From: JBJXHC01 sp046160825
GTDB taxonomy: Bacteria > Bacteroidota > Ignavibacteria > UBA10030 > UBA6906
Assembly (NCBI GenBank): GCA_046160825.1
Contig: JBJXHC010000126.1
Span: 39,489 to 103,488, forward strand
Reading direction: 5' to 3'
DNA length: 64,000 nucleotides
How positions within the stretch are numbered: the stretch's first letter is position 1; each line of letters begins with the position of its first letter. This document shows positions 34,086 to 43,276 of this stretch, one piece after another. A program made the position numbers and the translations under genes. The notes below the pieces were generated by a model. The model saw only the letters and a list, made by a program, of their open reading frames with translations, was not told where the DNA came from and ran no database searches.

Positions 34086-34457
34086 ATGAACTCACGAATG
34101 ATCATGCTCTGCGGTTTGCTGTTGTTAACCTCGACTATGCTCTCAGCACAGACAAAGAATGCAACTGTTTTCGGAGAAGTCGTTGACATAGCTTCGTACA
34201 TGACCTCGGGGACAAGAGCTTCCAGTCCGGAAGGAAAAGAAATGATCGAAGCGAGCGCACGGGGTGGCAATCCTCTCGGCATTCTTGAAGAGAATACTGG
34301 GAAGATTTATCTCGTGACAATGAAACAGGCAGGCCTGGGCGCGAACACTTCTTTGCTCCCCTGGGTGGGAATGAAAGTTGCAGCCAAGGGAGACGTGTAC
34401 AAGAAGGGTTCCTGTCAGGTGCTCGTCCTGAATGTCATCGGCAAATCCATCAAGTGA
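34086..34457 (+). CDS. Exported small protein, first of a tandem paralogue pair
   Basis: The 123-residue protein has a signal peptide (hydrophobic about 5-20, LSAQ cleavage) followed by a domain of about 95 residues. Its motifs NATVFGEVVDIASYMTSGT, ARGGNPLGILE, IYLVTMKQA and VLVLNVIGKSIK recur almost in full in the next gene. The order GEV-D...VTMKQ...GM..A.KGD.Y..G resembles a small beta-barrel (OB-like) fold, but this is inference and I know no named family. It follows the FN3-like lipoprotein gene by 7 bases. Confidence 0.75.
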   Translation: MNSRMIMLCGLLLLTSTMLSAQTKNATVFGEVVDIASYMTSGTRASSPEGKEMIEASARGGNPLGILEENTGKIYLVTMKQAGLGANTSLLPWVGMKVAAKGDVYKKGSCQVLVLNVIGKSIK

Positions 34458-34465
34458 GGACTCAC

Positions 34466-34984
34466 ATGCGAACACGCAATTTCCTGTTGGGTATGGCCGG
34501 TGTGATGATGCTGGCCGGCGGATGCACCGAACAGAAACCAAAGGAAGAGAAACCTTCCGATGCAGTTGTCGAACAGAAGAAAGAAGAGCCAGCCCTCGTT
34601 GACAGCAGCGCGTTGATGAAAGAAAGGGAAGCGAAGGAGGCTGAGGATTCAAAGAAGACCGTCGCTAAACCCTCTGTCGAGAAAAACGCCACCATTGTTG
34701 GTGAAGTGATCGATGTCGTCAGCTACGCAACATCGGGAGTGCAGGGAAATTCTCCCACGGGCAAGGAAATCATTGAGACCGGTGCGCGTGGCGGAAATCC
34801 TCTCGGTGTGCTGGAGAAAGGGACCGGCGAGGTCTACATTGTCACGATGAAACAGGCGAACACTCCGGCGAATACTGCGCTCCTTCCGTTTGTCGGGATG
34901 AACATTGCCGTCAAGGGCGACATCTACCGCAAGGGTGGTCAACAGTTGCTCGTGATGACAACCGTTGGAAAGAGCATAAAGTAA
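34466..34984 (+). CDS. Lipoprotein with the same domain, second of a tandem paralogue pair
   Basis: The 172-residue protein has a lipoprotein signal (LAGGC, Cys20) and a Glu/Lys-rich linker of about 55 residues (KPKEEKPSDAVVEQKKEE), then the same C-terminal domain as the preceding gene (NATIVGEVIDVVSY, ARGGNPLGVLE, VYIVTMKQAN, MTTVGKSIK). So the domain is encoded twice, once soluble and once membrane-tethered. The ATG at 34466 follows TGAGGA; it starts 8 bases after the previous stop. A terminator follows the gene. Confidence 0.78.
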   Translation: MRTRNFLLGMAGVMMLAGGCTEQKPKEEKPSDAVVEQKKEEPALVDSSALMKEREAKEAEDSKKTVAKPSVEKNATIVGEVIDVVSYATSGVQGNSPTGKEIIETGARGGNPLGVLEKGTGEVYIVTMKQANTPANTALLPFVGMNIAVKGDIYRKGGQQLLVMTTVGKSIK

Positions 34985-35005
34985 GGTAAGGATGGGAGTA
35001 CAACG

Positions 35006-35036
35006 AAGGGTGGGAAAATATTCCACCCTTTTTTTA
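35006..35036 (+). terminator. Rho-independent terminator after the paralogue pair
   Basis: An 8-bp stem AAGGGTGG (35006-35013) / CCACCCTT (35023-35030) is followed by a run of seven T, 22 bases after the stop at 34984. Confidence 0.9.
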
Positions 35037-35049
35037 TTCTTGCTGAATC

Positions 35050-35966
35050 ATGGACATCAGATCAATATTTCTCAATAAGCACTCCGAGTTGCGGACGGGA
35101 TGGAGAATCCTTGCTTTCGGATTACTCCTGAGCGCGCTGGTGTTTGCCGTACTGACCCCGATTCTTCAGCTCAACATTCTGCGCGATTTTGTTGGAAGCG
35201 CGTTGCTTCTTGTTTGCATACTCCTCAGTTCGTATGTCATGACACGGTATGTCAACAGGAAGCCGTTTCCCGCCATTGGACTTTGGATCAACACCGCGGC
35301 TTTCAGGGATGTGTTTGTGGGAACATTTCTTGGCTTCGCGATGATGTCGGGAATATTCGCTGTTGAGTATGGGGCAGGGTTCATTGATGTTACGTTTCGC
35401 GATCTTGCCGCGGGAGACGTCGCGATGATTCTCCTCAATTCCACATTATTCTTTGCCCTCGGGGCAGCAGCGGAAGAGGCGCTATTCAGAGGCTATCCGT
35501 TTCAACGCTCATTCAAGGAGTAACATTCCTGCCGGCAATGCTGCTTGCGGCCGCGCTATTCGCATTCGCTCACGGCGGCAACCCGAATGTGAGCCTCTTC
35601 GGATTTGTCAACATCGGCCTGGCTTCTGCGTGGCTTTCATTCGCCTATCTCAAAGTGCGCAATCTCTGGCTCCCGTTTGGTTTGCACTTCGGCTGGAATT
35701 TCTCGCAGACTTCGATCTTTGGCTTTCCGACAAGCGGCATCTCGTTCGAGGAACGGAAGATCATGACCCTCACCCAATCCGGGCCGGAGTGGTTAACAGG
35801 TGGGGCGTTCGGACCCGAAGCGGGTGCGTTGGCAACGGTTGCTTTGGTCGCGTGTACATGGTACATCGTCAGATCCAAGCTGTTGGTTGCACCTGAAGGG
35901 ATCATCACGCTGGATTCGCTTGAAGATCTTGTTGTCCCGGAATTGGAAGGGGACGCGCAATCGTGA
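35050..35966 (+). pseudogene. CPBP-type intramembrane protease interrupted by a -1 frameshift
   Basis: Two frames together make one CPBP (CAAX-protease/bacteriocin-processing-type) membrane protease of about 305 residues. The first part (35050-35523) carries several membrane helices and motif 1, EEALFRGYPFQ. After a stop, the second part (from 35538) carries FAFAHGGNPN (motif 2) and LHFGWNFSQ (motif 3). Near 35501-35510 the sequence reads TTTCAACGCTC; adding one A gives a continuous QTLIQGVTF reading. This is a one-base loss in a short A-run, either a real inactivation or an assembly error. The downstream TPR gene overlaps the end. Confidence 0.85.
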
Positions 35967-37117
35967 AGCTGGTTCTCACTCTGCTGTGCTGCATCGTTCT
36001 CTCACAAAACGCCAGTGGCCAGTCGTCAGCACCAGGTACGTCTGAGTTTGACGAGCATACACGTAAAGGAATTGATTTCGTCTACAACCTGGAATTTGAA
36101 AATGCATCGCGTGAATTTGATGCTCTCGTTCAATTGAAACCCGGGCATCCCGCCGGACATTTTTTCCTGGCGATGGTGCAATGGTGGCAAATACTGATCG
36201 ACATCGACAATGATCAATACGACGAGAAGTTTCATGATGCATTGGACGGCGTGGTCGATCTTTGTGATGAGATGCTGGAAGTAAATGAGAATGATGTTAC
36301 CGCCTTGTTTTTCAAAGGTGGCGCAATCGGATTCAAAGGCCGGTTGAATGCGCACCGGAGCGAATGGCTTGCGGCAGCCAACGCGGGGCGGAAGGCATTG
36401 CCGATAGTCCAGGATGCTTCAGCGCTTGATCCAAACAACTATGACATTCTCCTTGGTTCGGGGATATATAATTACTACGCGGAGGTCATTCCGCAGGAAT
36501 ACGCTTTTGTCAAGCCGCTGTTGCTCTTCGTCCCGAACGGCGACAAGAAAAAGGGAATCGAACAACTGACGGCCGCAGCGGAGAGGGGGAAGTATGCGAG
36601 TGTTGAGGCTTCATATTTTCTCATGCAGATATACCATCAGTTTGAGAGGGATTTCTCGAAGGCACTGGGGATAGCGCAAACGTTGAATGCGCGGTTTCCG
36701 GCAAATATGCTTTTTCATAAATATCTTGGTCGGTGTTACGTCTCTCTTGGCAACTGGCCGAAAGTGCATGAAGTGTTTGGTGAAATCTCCGCTCGTGCGC
36801 GAAAGGACCAGCGAGGCTATAATGTAAACACTGAGCGTGAAGCTGAGTATTATCTTGCGTTGTATGAAATGTCACAGCGTGCTCATGACAAGGCGCTTGC
36901 GCATTTTTATCGTTGCGACGAGTTGAGTCGTCAGATCGACACAGAGGAAGTCTCGGGCTTTATGGTAATGACCAACCTCAAAGTGGGAAATATCTATGAC
37001 GTGCAGATGAAGCGGGAGTCTGCAGTCGAACAATACAAGAAAGTCCTCGGGATGCGCGAGCACAAAGACTCGCACAAGCAAGCACAACAGTTTCTTCTGA
37101 AGCCGTTCATTCAATAA
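35963..37117 (+). CDS. Exported TPR-like protein
   Basis: The 384-residue protein has an N-terminal signal peptide (LVLTLLCCIVLSQNASGQ) and helical repeats of the tetratricopeptide type (FENASREFDALVQLKPGHPAGHFF, MEASYFLMQIY, YLGRCYVSLGNW). Overall length and helical repeats resemble IML2/TTC39-like proteins. It probably scaffolds a periplasmic or outer-membrane complex. The start is GTG at 35963, which overlaps the CPBP stop by four bases (GTGA), so it may depend on translation of the frameshifted gene. The function is unknown. Confidence 0.8.
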   Translation: MKLVLTLLCCIVLSQNASGQSSAPGTSEFDEHTRKGIDFVYNLEFENASREFDALVQLKPGHPAGHFFLAMVQWWQILIDIDNDQYDEKFHDALDGVVDLCDEMLEVNENDVTALFFKGGAIGFKGRLNAHRSEWLAAANAGRKALPIVQDASALDPNNYDILLGSGIYNYYAEVIPQEYAFVKPLLLFVPNGDKKKGIEQLTAAAERGKYASVEASYFLMQIYHQFERDFSKALGIAQTLNARFPANMLFHKYLGRCYVSLGNWPKVHEVFGEISARARKDQRGYNVNTEREAEYYLALYEMSQRAHDKALAHFYRCDELSRQIDTEEVSGFMVMTNLKVGNIYDVQMKRESAVEQYKKVLGMREHKDSHKQAQQFLLKPFIQ

Positions 37118-37123
37118 ATCAAC

Positions 37124-37879
37124 ATGGAAATCACCATTATCGTCTATGGCCTCGTAGCGGCAGCAGCCGAAATCCTCGGTGGCAGTTTGATCGTGCTGCG
37201 AAAGCAATGGCCGCGGAAGATTCAGGAATACCTGTTGGCCTTGAGCGCGGGCTTTATTCTCGCGTTGGTGTTCCTTGAACTCGTTCCCCAGAGTATCGAG
37301 GTTGTCGGACTTGACGCACCACTGTATATGCTGTTGGGGTACTCCTTCCTGCACTTCTTCGAGCATACGATCGTCGGCCATCTCCATTTCGGTGAGGAAA
37401 CGCACCACGACGTGATGGTCTCAAAAGTTGCCAGCTTCTCGACCTTCGGCGGGCTTCTCATCCATGCGTTCTTCGACGGCTTTGCCATATCGGCAGGAAT
37501 GCAATTCGATTTCTATCTCGGACTGCTCATCTTCTTTGCAGTATTGTTGCATAAGATTCCGGAAGGGTTGACAATTGCGTCCGTGATGCTGGCTGCTGCG
37601 CATGGACGCAGAACTGCATTCCTTGCCTCTGCGGCGGTTGGTGTTGCGACGATGCTGGGTGTGGTAAGTGTTTTTCTTCTGGCGGGAATTAACGAGCGAG
37701 TCGTCGGGTTGGCGTTTGCGTTTTCAGCGGGAGTTGCAACATACGTCGGGGCGAGCGACCTCGTTCCGGAAATCAATCATTCCAAGAATCGCATCATTCC
37801 CGTCATGGTCTTCGCGGGAATGGTACTCTTTTACCTCGGCACGGTTCTTCTCGCTCCTGTGATCGGACATGTTCATTGA
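37124..37879 (+). CDS. ZIP family metal transporter
   Basis: The 251-residue protein has eight or so hydrophobic helices. Helix IV carries IHAFFDGFAISAG and helix V carries LHKIPEGLTIASVM, the paired metal-binding motifs (HxxxDG and HKxPEG) of ZIP transporters for zinc, iron or manganese. An extra His-rich loop (HFGEETHHD) between helices may capture metal. Length is short but typical of bacterial ZIPs. It converges with porQ 21 bases away. The metal cannot be read from the sequence. Confidence 0.9.
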   Translation: MEITIIVYGLVAAAAEILGGSLIVLRKQWPRKIQEYLLALSAGFILALVFLELVPQSIEVVGLDAPLYMLLGYSFLHFFEHTIVGHLHFGEETHHDVMVSKVASFSTFGGLLIHAFFDGFAISAGMQFDFYLGLLIFFAVLLHKIPEGLTIASVMLAAAHGRRTAFLASAAVGVATMLGVVSVFLLAGINERVVGLAFAFSAGVATYVGASDLVPEINHSKNRIIPVMVFAGMVLFYLGTVLLAPVIGHVH

Positions 37880-37900
37880 TTCGTCCGTTCCGATCCCACC

Positions 37901-38845
37901 CTACAGCGTTGTTCCTAAAGTAATTCTGTGGAGGCTTCCAATTTTTCCAAGTGAAGAAAGGGCGTAGTCAACTCTGTATTCGCTGATGGTGATGCCGAGT
38001 CCGCCTGAAAATCCCGCCAGACCGGATGTGGTACCGATCTTCAATTCCTTCCGTTGCTCGTTGTTGTAGCCGAAGCGCGCCTTCAATGCCGGACTGAGCG
38101 TAAATTCTCCGCCCACAGAAAACGACTTGAACCTGGCTGCGAACGAGTCCGCATCATCGTTGAGCTTGTTAAGGCTGACACTGAGCAGTAACGGTAACCC
38201 TTTGGGGATGACGGATGCGCCGACTGTGACATCCAGCGGGAGGTCTTCACGGGTCTTAAAGAACTGGCTCACCTGGGCACCGATATTCCTGATGCTTGCA
38301 CCGAGAGTTATTCTGCTATCCGGAATACTGTAAAGAATACCGAGGTCAGCCGCCAGTCCGGTAGAAACGTAGCCTGCGATCTGGGAATAGATAAGTTTTG
38401 TGTTGATTCCGTAGTGTAAGTTGTCTTCGAGAACACTGGAATATCCGATCGTGAAGGCAAGATCGCTTGCATTGAATGTCCCGAGATGATTGCCAAGTTC
38501 GTCAGTCTCGTCGAACGTCCCGTAGTTGTAATAGATTATACCGGTGGCGAAGTGACCGAGGTCTTTTATCGGTTGTGCATAAGAGAGATACCCGGCGTTG
38601 ATGTCGAGCAGATGTTTATAGAATCCGAGCGATGCCGTTGGCTGGTCCACAGTGCTGAGTCCTGCAGGGTTATAGAAAATGCTGTTGACATCCTGCGTGA
38701 TGGAGACGAAGCTGCCCGCCATTGCCGCCGCCCGTGCGCTCACGTCTGATCGGAGAAAATTATACGTTGTATTCGATCCGGCTTTGACGGTACAGGAGAG
38801 TCCAACACACGCAATTATCGACATCACTATGGCCTTCACACGCAT
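37901..38845 (-). CDS. porQ: Type IX secretion system PorQ-like outer-membrane protein
   Basis: The 314-residue protein has a signal peptide (about 1-22) and then NTTYNFLRSDVSARAAAMAGSFVSITQDVNSIFYNPAGLS, the conserved start of the PorV/PorQ/UPF0164 family of barrels. The rest alternates in beta-strands and ends in a hydrophobic strand (ITLGTTL). Known family members take part in type IX secretion in Bacteroidota. It converges with the ZIP gene. T9SS cargo in this window are at 19.6 and 57-58.7 kb. Confidence 0.82.
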   Translation of the reverse strand: MRVKAIVMSIIACVGLSCTVKAGSNTTYNFLRSDVSARAAAMAGSFVSITQDVNSIFYNPAGLSTVDQPTASLGFYKHLLDINAGYLSYAQPIKDLGHFATGIIYYNYGTFDETDELGNHLGTFNASDLAFTIGYSSVLEDNLHYGINTKLIYSQIAGYVSTGLAADLGILYSIPDSRITLGASIRNIGAQVSQFFKTREDLPLDVTVGASVIPKGLPLLLSVSLNKLNDDADSFAARFKSFSVGGEFTLSPALKARFGYNNEQRKELKIGTTSGLAGFSGGLGITISEYRVDYALSSLGKIGSLHRITLGTTL

Positions 38846-39026
38846 CTCCTTCTGTTTGGTACTTTCTTTGCGTCAATCTATCAAGTTTGGTACGGAATTG
38901 CAAGATTCGGTGGATCAATGGCAGTCGGATGGCCCCGCCCCGCAACATTGGTTGCTTCTCTTGCCTTAAACCTGTATATTATTGCCACTTAAAAGCAGAA
39001 TTGCCCTTTAGAAAGGACGTAATATC

Positions 39027-39251
39027 ATGAGAGAAGGTATCCATCCGGTGTATAAGAAAACAGTTGTCACGTGCGTCTGCGGCAACACATTCGTCACCCG
39101 GTCCACTGGCGCTGATTTGAAAGTCGAAATCTGTTCTGCCTGTCATCCGTTCTTTACGGGTCGACAAAAACTGGTTGACTCAGCGGGTCGGGTTGAGCGC
39201 TATAACAGGAAGTACGGAAAGAAAGAAGCTCCTGCCGCTCCGGCGGTATAA
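39027..39251 (+). CDS. rpmE: 50S ribosomal protein L31, zinc-binding type
   Basis: The 74-residue protein starts MREGIHPVYKKTVVTC and carries the four cysteines C16, C18, C36 and C39 of the zinc-binding (C+) L31 form, with a Lys-rich tail ending EAPAAPAV. It joins the 5S/23S region of the large subunit and holds the subunit bridge. AAAGGACG precedes the ATG. It has its own terminator. Confidence 0.95.
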   Translation: MREGIHPVYKKTVVTCVCGNTFVTRSTGADLKVEICSACHPFFTGRQKLVDSAGRVERYNRKYGKKEAPAAPAV

Positions 39252-39279
39252 TCATGTTCATGCAAGTGTTGTGATCCTT

Positions 39280-39317
39280 CCGCCTGTCCGACATGCTCGC
39301 GACAGGCGGCATTTTTT
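39280..39317 (+). terminator. Rho-independent terminator after rpmE
   Basis: A 9-bp perfect stem CCGCCTGTC (39280-39288) / GACAGGCGG (39301-39309) is followed by a six-T run, 28 bases after the rpmE stop. Confidence 0.92.
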
Positions 39318-39350
39318 CCGGCGTATTGCGTCGATCCCTTGGGCAACTGT

Positions 39351-40607
39351 ATGCACCTGTGTCTCGTTGAAGACAATCTTTCAAGAAATTTCCGGCCTCT
39401 TACCTGGTTCAGGCCTGTGTACGATCTGCGTTGCGGCATGCTTTCACTCCGCGAGCGGGCCGAACACTGGCTGAACCCCCGTAGTGTTTCGTTGCATACG
39501 CGACAATCCCTCGTTTCCCTAGTCAAGGAAGAATTTCCCAAGAATGAAGTCGGGGCTGTTTCCCCGGCTTCGTGCCTCGTGCTGAGTGGCAGATGTATTG
39601 TCGATGCTGACTTCGTCAAGGCTGTGAAGAAAGCGCGGACCGATTGTGTGTTCACGTCCGGGGGGGAAGTTGTTGCTGCCTTGGTGAGTGAAAGGATGCT
39701 CGGCCTCTTGCTCGATCAAATCGAGAATGATGAAATTGATCTTTCCGGTTTTCGACCGCTTCCTGAAATTCAAGTTGAGACGAAGTTGGTGAGATTTCCC
39801 TGGGATCTTGTCTACGCAAATGAAACCACTCTGGAATCGGATTTCAATCTCCTGACACGGAAGAGCTCTTCCCGGTCAGGGAAAGCCGATATCCATAAGG
39901 GAGCCACCCTTGTCGGGAAGAAGCGGATTCATATTGGGACACGATCGCAGATTGATGCCGGCGTTGTTCTTGATGCAGGAGCAGGCCCGATCTACATTGG
40001 CAGGAATGTTCATATTTATCCTCACGCCGTTATTGAAGGCCCATGCTTTGTCGGCGATGGGTCGATCATAAAAATCGGTGCAAAGATTTATGGCAACACC
40101 TCCATCGGAATCTCCTGCAAGGTCGGGGGAGAAGTGGAACACGCCATTCTTCATTCACATTCCAACAAGCAGCATGATGGTTATCTCGGGCATTCATATC
40201 TCGGCCAATGGGTCAACCTCGGTGCCGGGACCACGACGAGCAATCTCAAGAATACCTATGGCAATGTAAGCATTCGTGTGGGTGACAAGTTGGTGGACTC
40301 GGGCAGGATGTTCCTTGGGACAATTTCCGGGGATCATGTAAAAACCGGTATCAACGTCTCCCTCGATACCGGAACGGTGATCGGCCCCTCTTCGAATCTT
40401 TTTGGTGCGCGACTGCTACCGAAGTTCATCCCTTCCTTTTCATGGGGAGAGTCGGGAGCGATAACGACCTATGAACCGCAAAAAGCCTTTGATGTAGCAG
40501 TGAAAGTCATGGCACGGCGCAATGTGCAGGGAACGGTGGCATATCGCGAGGTATTTCACGAAGTGTTCAATCGGACAGAGAATGAGCGATCAGCAAATAG
40601 AAAATAA
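39351..40607 (+). CDS. GlmU-like nucleotidyltransferase with left-handed beta-helix
   Basis: The 418-residue protein has an N-terminal segment (about 1-180) resembling the NTP_transf_4/GlmU-family domain (NFRPLTWFRPVYDLRCG). The C-terminal half (about 185-380) consists of hexapeptide repeats of a left-handed beta-helix: HIGTRSQIDAGVVLDAGAGP, GPCFVGDGSIIKIGAKIYGN. It resembles Bacteroidota GlmU-related proteins that use a nucleotide sugar or transfer an acetyl group; the substrate is not evident. The TTG at 39339 is a possible earlier start, and the ATG at 39351 is preferred. It overlaps rsmB by 26 bases. Confidence 0.8.
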   Translation: MHLCLVEDNLSRNFRPLTWFRPVYDLRCGMLSLRERAEHWLNPRSVSLHTRQSLVSLVKEEFPKNEVGAVSPASCLVLSGRCIVDADFVKAVKKARTDCVFTSGGEVVAALVSERMLGLLLDQIENDEIDLSGFRPLPEIQVETKLVRFPWDLVYANETTLESDFNLLTRKSSSRSGKADIHKGATLVGKKRIHIGTRSQIDAGVVLDAGAGPIYIGRNVHIYPHAVIEGPCFVGDGSIIKIGAKIYGNTSIGISCKVGGEVEHAILHSHSNKQHDGYLGHSYLGQWVNLGAGTTTSNLKNTYGNVSIRVGDKLVDSGRMFLGTISGDHVKTGINVSLDTGTVIGPSSNLFGARLLPKFIPSFSWGESGAITTYEPQKAFDVAVKVMARRNVQGTVAYREVFHEVFNRTENERSANRK

Positions 40608-41967
40608 CGAGCAGGACCAACGACCCAAACCACCGTTGTATCATGGCGTGCGTGGTATCGCCGTACGCATACTGAACCGTGTTGAGCGAACGGACTCCTA
40701 TCTCGACAAGCTCCTTGATGTCGAACTAAAATCGTCGGAAATCAACGACCTTGACAAGGGATTGCTCACGGAACTCGTGAATGGAGTTCTTCGATGGCAG
40801 AACAAGCTGGACTGGGTGTTGAACGGGTTTTCCCACGGGAGTTTTGCAAAGTCCGAAATCAACATCAAGAATGCCTTGCGTGTGGCGCTATACCAGATTC
40901 TCTTCCTTGATCGTGTACCGCACGCTGCAGCAGTCAACGAAGCTGTTGAGTTTGTCAAGCGCATCCGTGGGGACAAACCTGCCGGACTTGTGAACGCGGT
41001 CCTCCGCAACATCATCCGTAATATGGAAGGTATCCGCTATCCCGAACGTGCAGAGGATGAAGTCCAGTATCTTTCGGTCGTGTTTTCCCATCCCTTCTGG
41101 ATGGTGAAACGATGGTTGCGGCGTTTCGGGTTCGACGAAACACAAAAATTGCTTGCAATGAACAATGAACGCCCCGAACTTTCCTTGCGCATCAATAAAT
41201 TGAAAATGTCCCCCGGTCAGTTTCTGACGACGCTGGAGCAGCAGCAAATCCAGTTCAAAGGATCAACACATGTCGATTATTTTGTGAAGGTGAAAACGCT
41301 TTCCAAGATTGCACAGATGGATTTATTTCGCAATGGGATGTTCACGATCCAGGATGAAAGTGCGGCGTTTCCGTGTTTGCTGTTGGCGCCCAAACCCGGA
41401 GATCGGGTGATCGATATGTGTGCCGCTCCCGGCGGCAAGACTACCCACATCGCTGAAATGATGAAGAATGAAGGTGAGATTATCGCCGTCGACAAGTACG
41501 AGGCGAAGTTGAACCTGATCAAAACTGCGTGCGAACGGCTCGGCCTGCGGAATGTTCGTCTCAGCGCCGTTGACGCCACCGAGGTTGAAATTGAACCCGG
41601 TGACAGGGTTCTTCTTGACACACCTTGCTCGGGGCTTGGAGCCTTGGCAAAGAAGCCTGATATCAAGTGGAAGCGTGATGTCTCCGACATCTTGAAACTG
41701 GGAAAACTTCAAACCAGCTTGTTGAACAACGCTGCCCGCCTTGTAAAGCCGGGCGGAGTATTGGTGTATAGCACCTGCACGACCGAGCCTGAGGAGAACC
41801 AGGATGTTATCAAAGCATTCCTGAAAGAGCATCCGGAGTTTTCAATCGACCATGCCGGCCAATACGTCAGCCACGCCGTTGTAACGCCCGAGGGATTTGT
41901 GGAAACATTCCCACACAAGCATTGCATGGATGGGTCCTTCGCTGTCCGCTTGATGAAAAAAGAATAG
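40582..41967 (+). CDS. rsmB: 16S rRNA (cytosine-5) methyltransferase RsmB
   Basis: The 461-residue protein has an N-terminal NusB-like RNA-binding domain (about 20-160: VRGIAVRILNRVERTDSYLDKLL, NAVLRNIIRN). The C-terminal SAM-dependent m5C methyltransferase domain has motif I DMCAAPGGKTTH, motif IV LLDTPCSGLGALAKKPDIKW and motif VI STCTTEPEENQ, with the two catalytic cysteines. It methylates C967 of 16S rRNA. The start I use (MSDQQIE) overlaps the preceding gene by 26 bases. kbl follows 29 bases after the stop. Confidence 0.94.
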   Translation: MSDQQIENNEQDQRPKPPLYHGVRGIAVRILNRVERTDSYLDKLLDVELKSSEINDLDKGLLTELVNGVLRWQNKLDWVLNGFSHGSFAKSEINIKNALRVALYQILFLDRVPHAAAVNEAVEFVKRIRGDKPAGLVNAVLRNIIRNMEGIRYPERAEDEVQYLSVVFSHPFWMVKRWLRRFGFDETQKLLAMNNERPELSLRINKLKMSPGQFLTTLEQQQIQFKGSTHVDYFVKVKTLSKIAQMDLFRNGMFTIQDESAAFPCLLLAPKPGDRVIDMCAAPGGKTTHIAEMMKNEGEIIAVDKYEAKLNLIKTACERLGLRNVRLSAVDATEVEIEPGDRVLLDTPCSGLGALAKKPDIKWKRDVSDILKLGKLQTSLLNNAARLVKPGGVLVYSTCTTEPEENQDVIKAFLKEHPEFSIDHAGQYVSHAVVTPEGFVETFPHKHCMDGSFAVRLMKKE

Positions 41968-41996
41968 AGTTCATTTACCGAAAACGGGAAATACAC

Positions 41997-43223
41997 ATGG
42001 CCAATGTTCTTGATCTGGTCTCGCAAGAATTGAAGCAGTTGGAAGAAGCAAATACCTTCAAGTACGAGGTTCCTCTTGAGGGTCCGCAGGACGGGACGGT
42101 AAGGGTCGCCGGCAAGAAGGTCGTCATGCTCGCGTCGAACAACTACGTCGGACTCTCGAACCACCCGGCAGTGAAGAAGGCTGCGATCAGAGGAATCAAG
42201 GACTATGGATACGGTGTGGCTTCAGTCCGTTTCATTTGCGGGACACAGGATATTCATTTTGATCTGGAACAGAAGATCTCAAAGTTTCTCGGCACCGAGG
42301 ATACGATTCTCTTCTCCTCGTGTTGGGCGGCCAACGAGGCATTCTTTGCATCTCTAACCAATGAAAAACTTGGCTACGAAACATACAAGGATGTTATTTA
42401 TTCTGACCGCCTGAACCATGCGAGCATCATCGATGGTCAGCGTTTGTGTAAGGCGGAAACTACAGACAAGAAGATCTATAGGCACGCGGATGTCGCTGAT
42501 CTGGTACGACAGTTGGAGGAAGACAAACAGAAAGACTACCGCCTGAGAATGGTCGCCACCGATGGTGTGTTTAGTATGGAGGGCGATCTTGCACCTCTCG
42601 ACACATTGGTGGAGATCGCGAAGAAATACGGGGCGATACTCTTTGTTGATGACTCGCATGCTGTCGGTGTTTGTGGAAAGCGGGGAAGGGGTACTCCGGA
42701 GGCGAAGGGTGTGCATGGACAGGTTGATGTTCTTACGGGAACGCTTGGCAAAGCGATTGGAGGCGCGGCAGGCGGATATATCAGCGGAAAGAAAGAACTC
42801 ATCACCTTCATGCGTCAGAAAGCACGGACGTACATTTTTTCCAATTCCCTTCCACCATCGATTGTGTATGGAGCCGCTGCCGCACTGGACCTTTTGATGA
42901 AAGACAAGTCCATCGTGAAGAAACTCAATCGCAACACGGCGTACTTCCGCGAAGAGATTGTCAAGCTGGGGTACACGATACTTGAGGGTGACCATCCCAT
43001 TGTACCGATCATGCTCGGTGAAGCCACTGTAGCGCAGGAGATGAGCAAAGCGCTATTGAAAGCCGGTGTTTACATCAAAGGGCTCTGGTATCCGGTCGTG
43101 CCCAAAGGTGAAGCCCGTCTGCGGGCGCAAGTCTCGGCTGCGCTCAGCAGAAAGGACCTGGATCGGGCTCTCGAAGCATTTGAGAAAGTCGGAAAGAAAA
43201 TGGGCGTCCTTACATCGGGTTGA
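41997..43223 (+). CDS. kbl: Glycine C-acetyltransferase (2-amino-3-ketobutyrate CoA ligase)
   Basis: A 408-residue PLP-dependent alpha-oxoamine synthase. The PLP lysine is in TGTLGKAIGG (K252). Other family marks are ASNNYVGLSNHP, DRLNHASIIDG and VDDSHAVGVCGKRGRG. The enzyme converts glycine and acetyl-CoA into 2-amino-3-ketobutyrate, or the reverse. A threonine dehydrogenase gene is not visible beside it, and serine palmitoyltransferase-like activity is the main alternative. I use the ATG at 41997 (MANVLDLV), preceded by GGGA. Confidence 0.88.
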   Translation: MANVLDLVSQELKQLEEANTFKYEVPLEGPQDGTVRVAGKKVVMLASNNYVGLSNHPAVKKAAIRGIKDYGYGVASVRFICGTQDIHFDLEQKISKFLGTEDTILFSSCWAANEAFFASLTNEKLGYETYKDVIYSDRLNHASIIDGQRLCKAETTDKKIYRHADVADLVRQLEEDKQKDYRLRMVATDGVFSMEGDLAPLDTLVEIAKKYGAILFVDDSHAVGVCGKRGRGTPEAKGVHGQVDVLTGTLGKAIGGAAGGYISGKKELITFMRQKARTYIFSNSLPPSIVYGAAAALDLLMKDKSIVKKLNRNTAYFREEIVKLGYTILEGDHPIVPIMLGEATVAQEMSKALLKAGVYIKGLWYPVVPKGEARLRAQVSAALSRKDLDRALEAFEKVGKKMGVLTSG

Positions 43224-43276
43224 AATGCAAACGACCTTCAGTCACTTCACAATATGATTTCTCATAAGGCGACGAT

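Noticed and set aside
35501..35523. Programmed ribosomal frameshift in the CPBP gene
   Set aside because: I saw no slippery heptamer, and a single missing A explains both frames; the simple loss is preferred.
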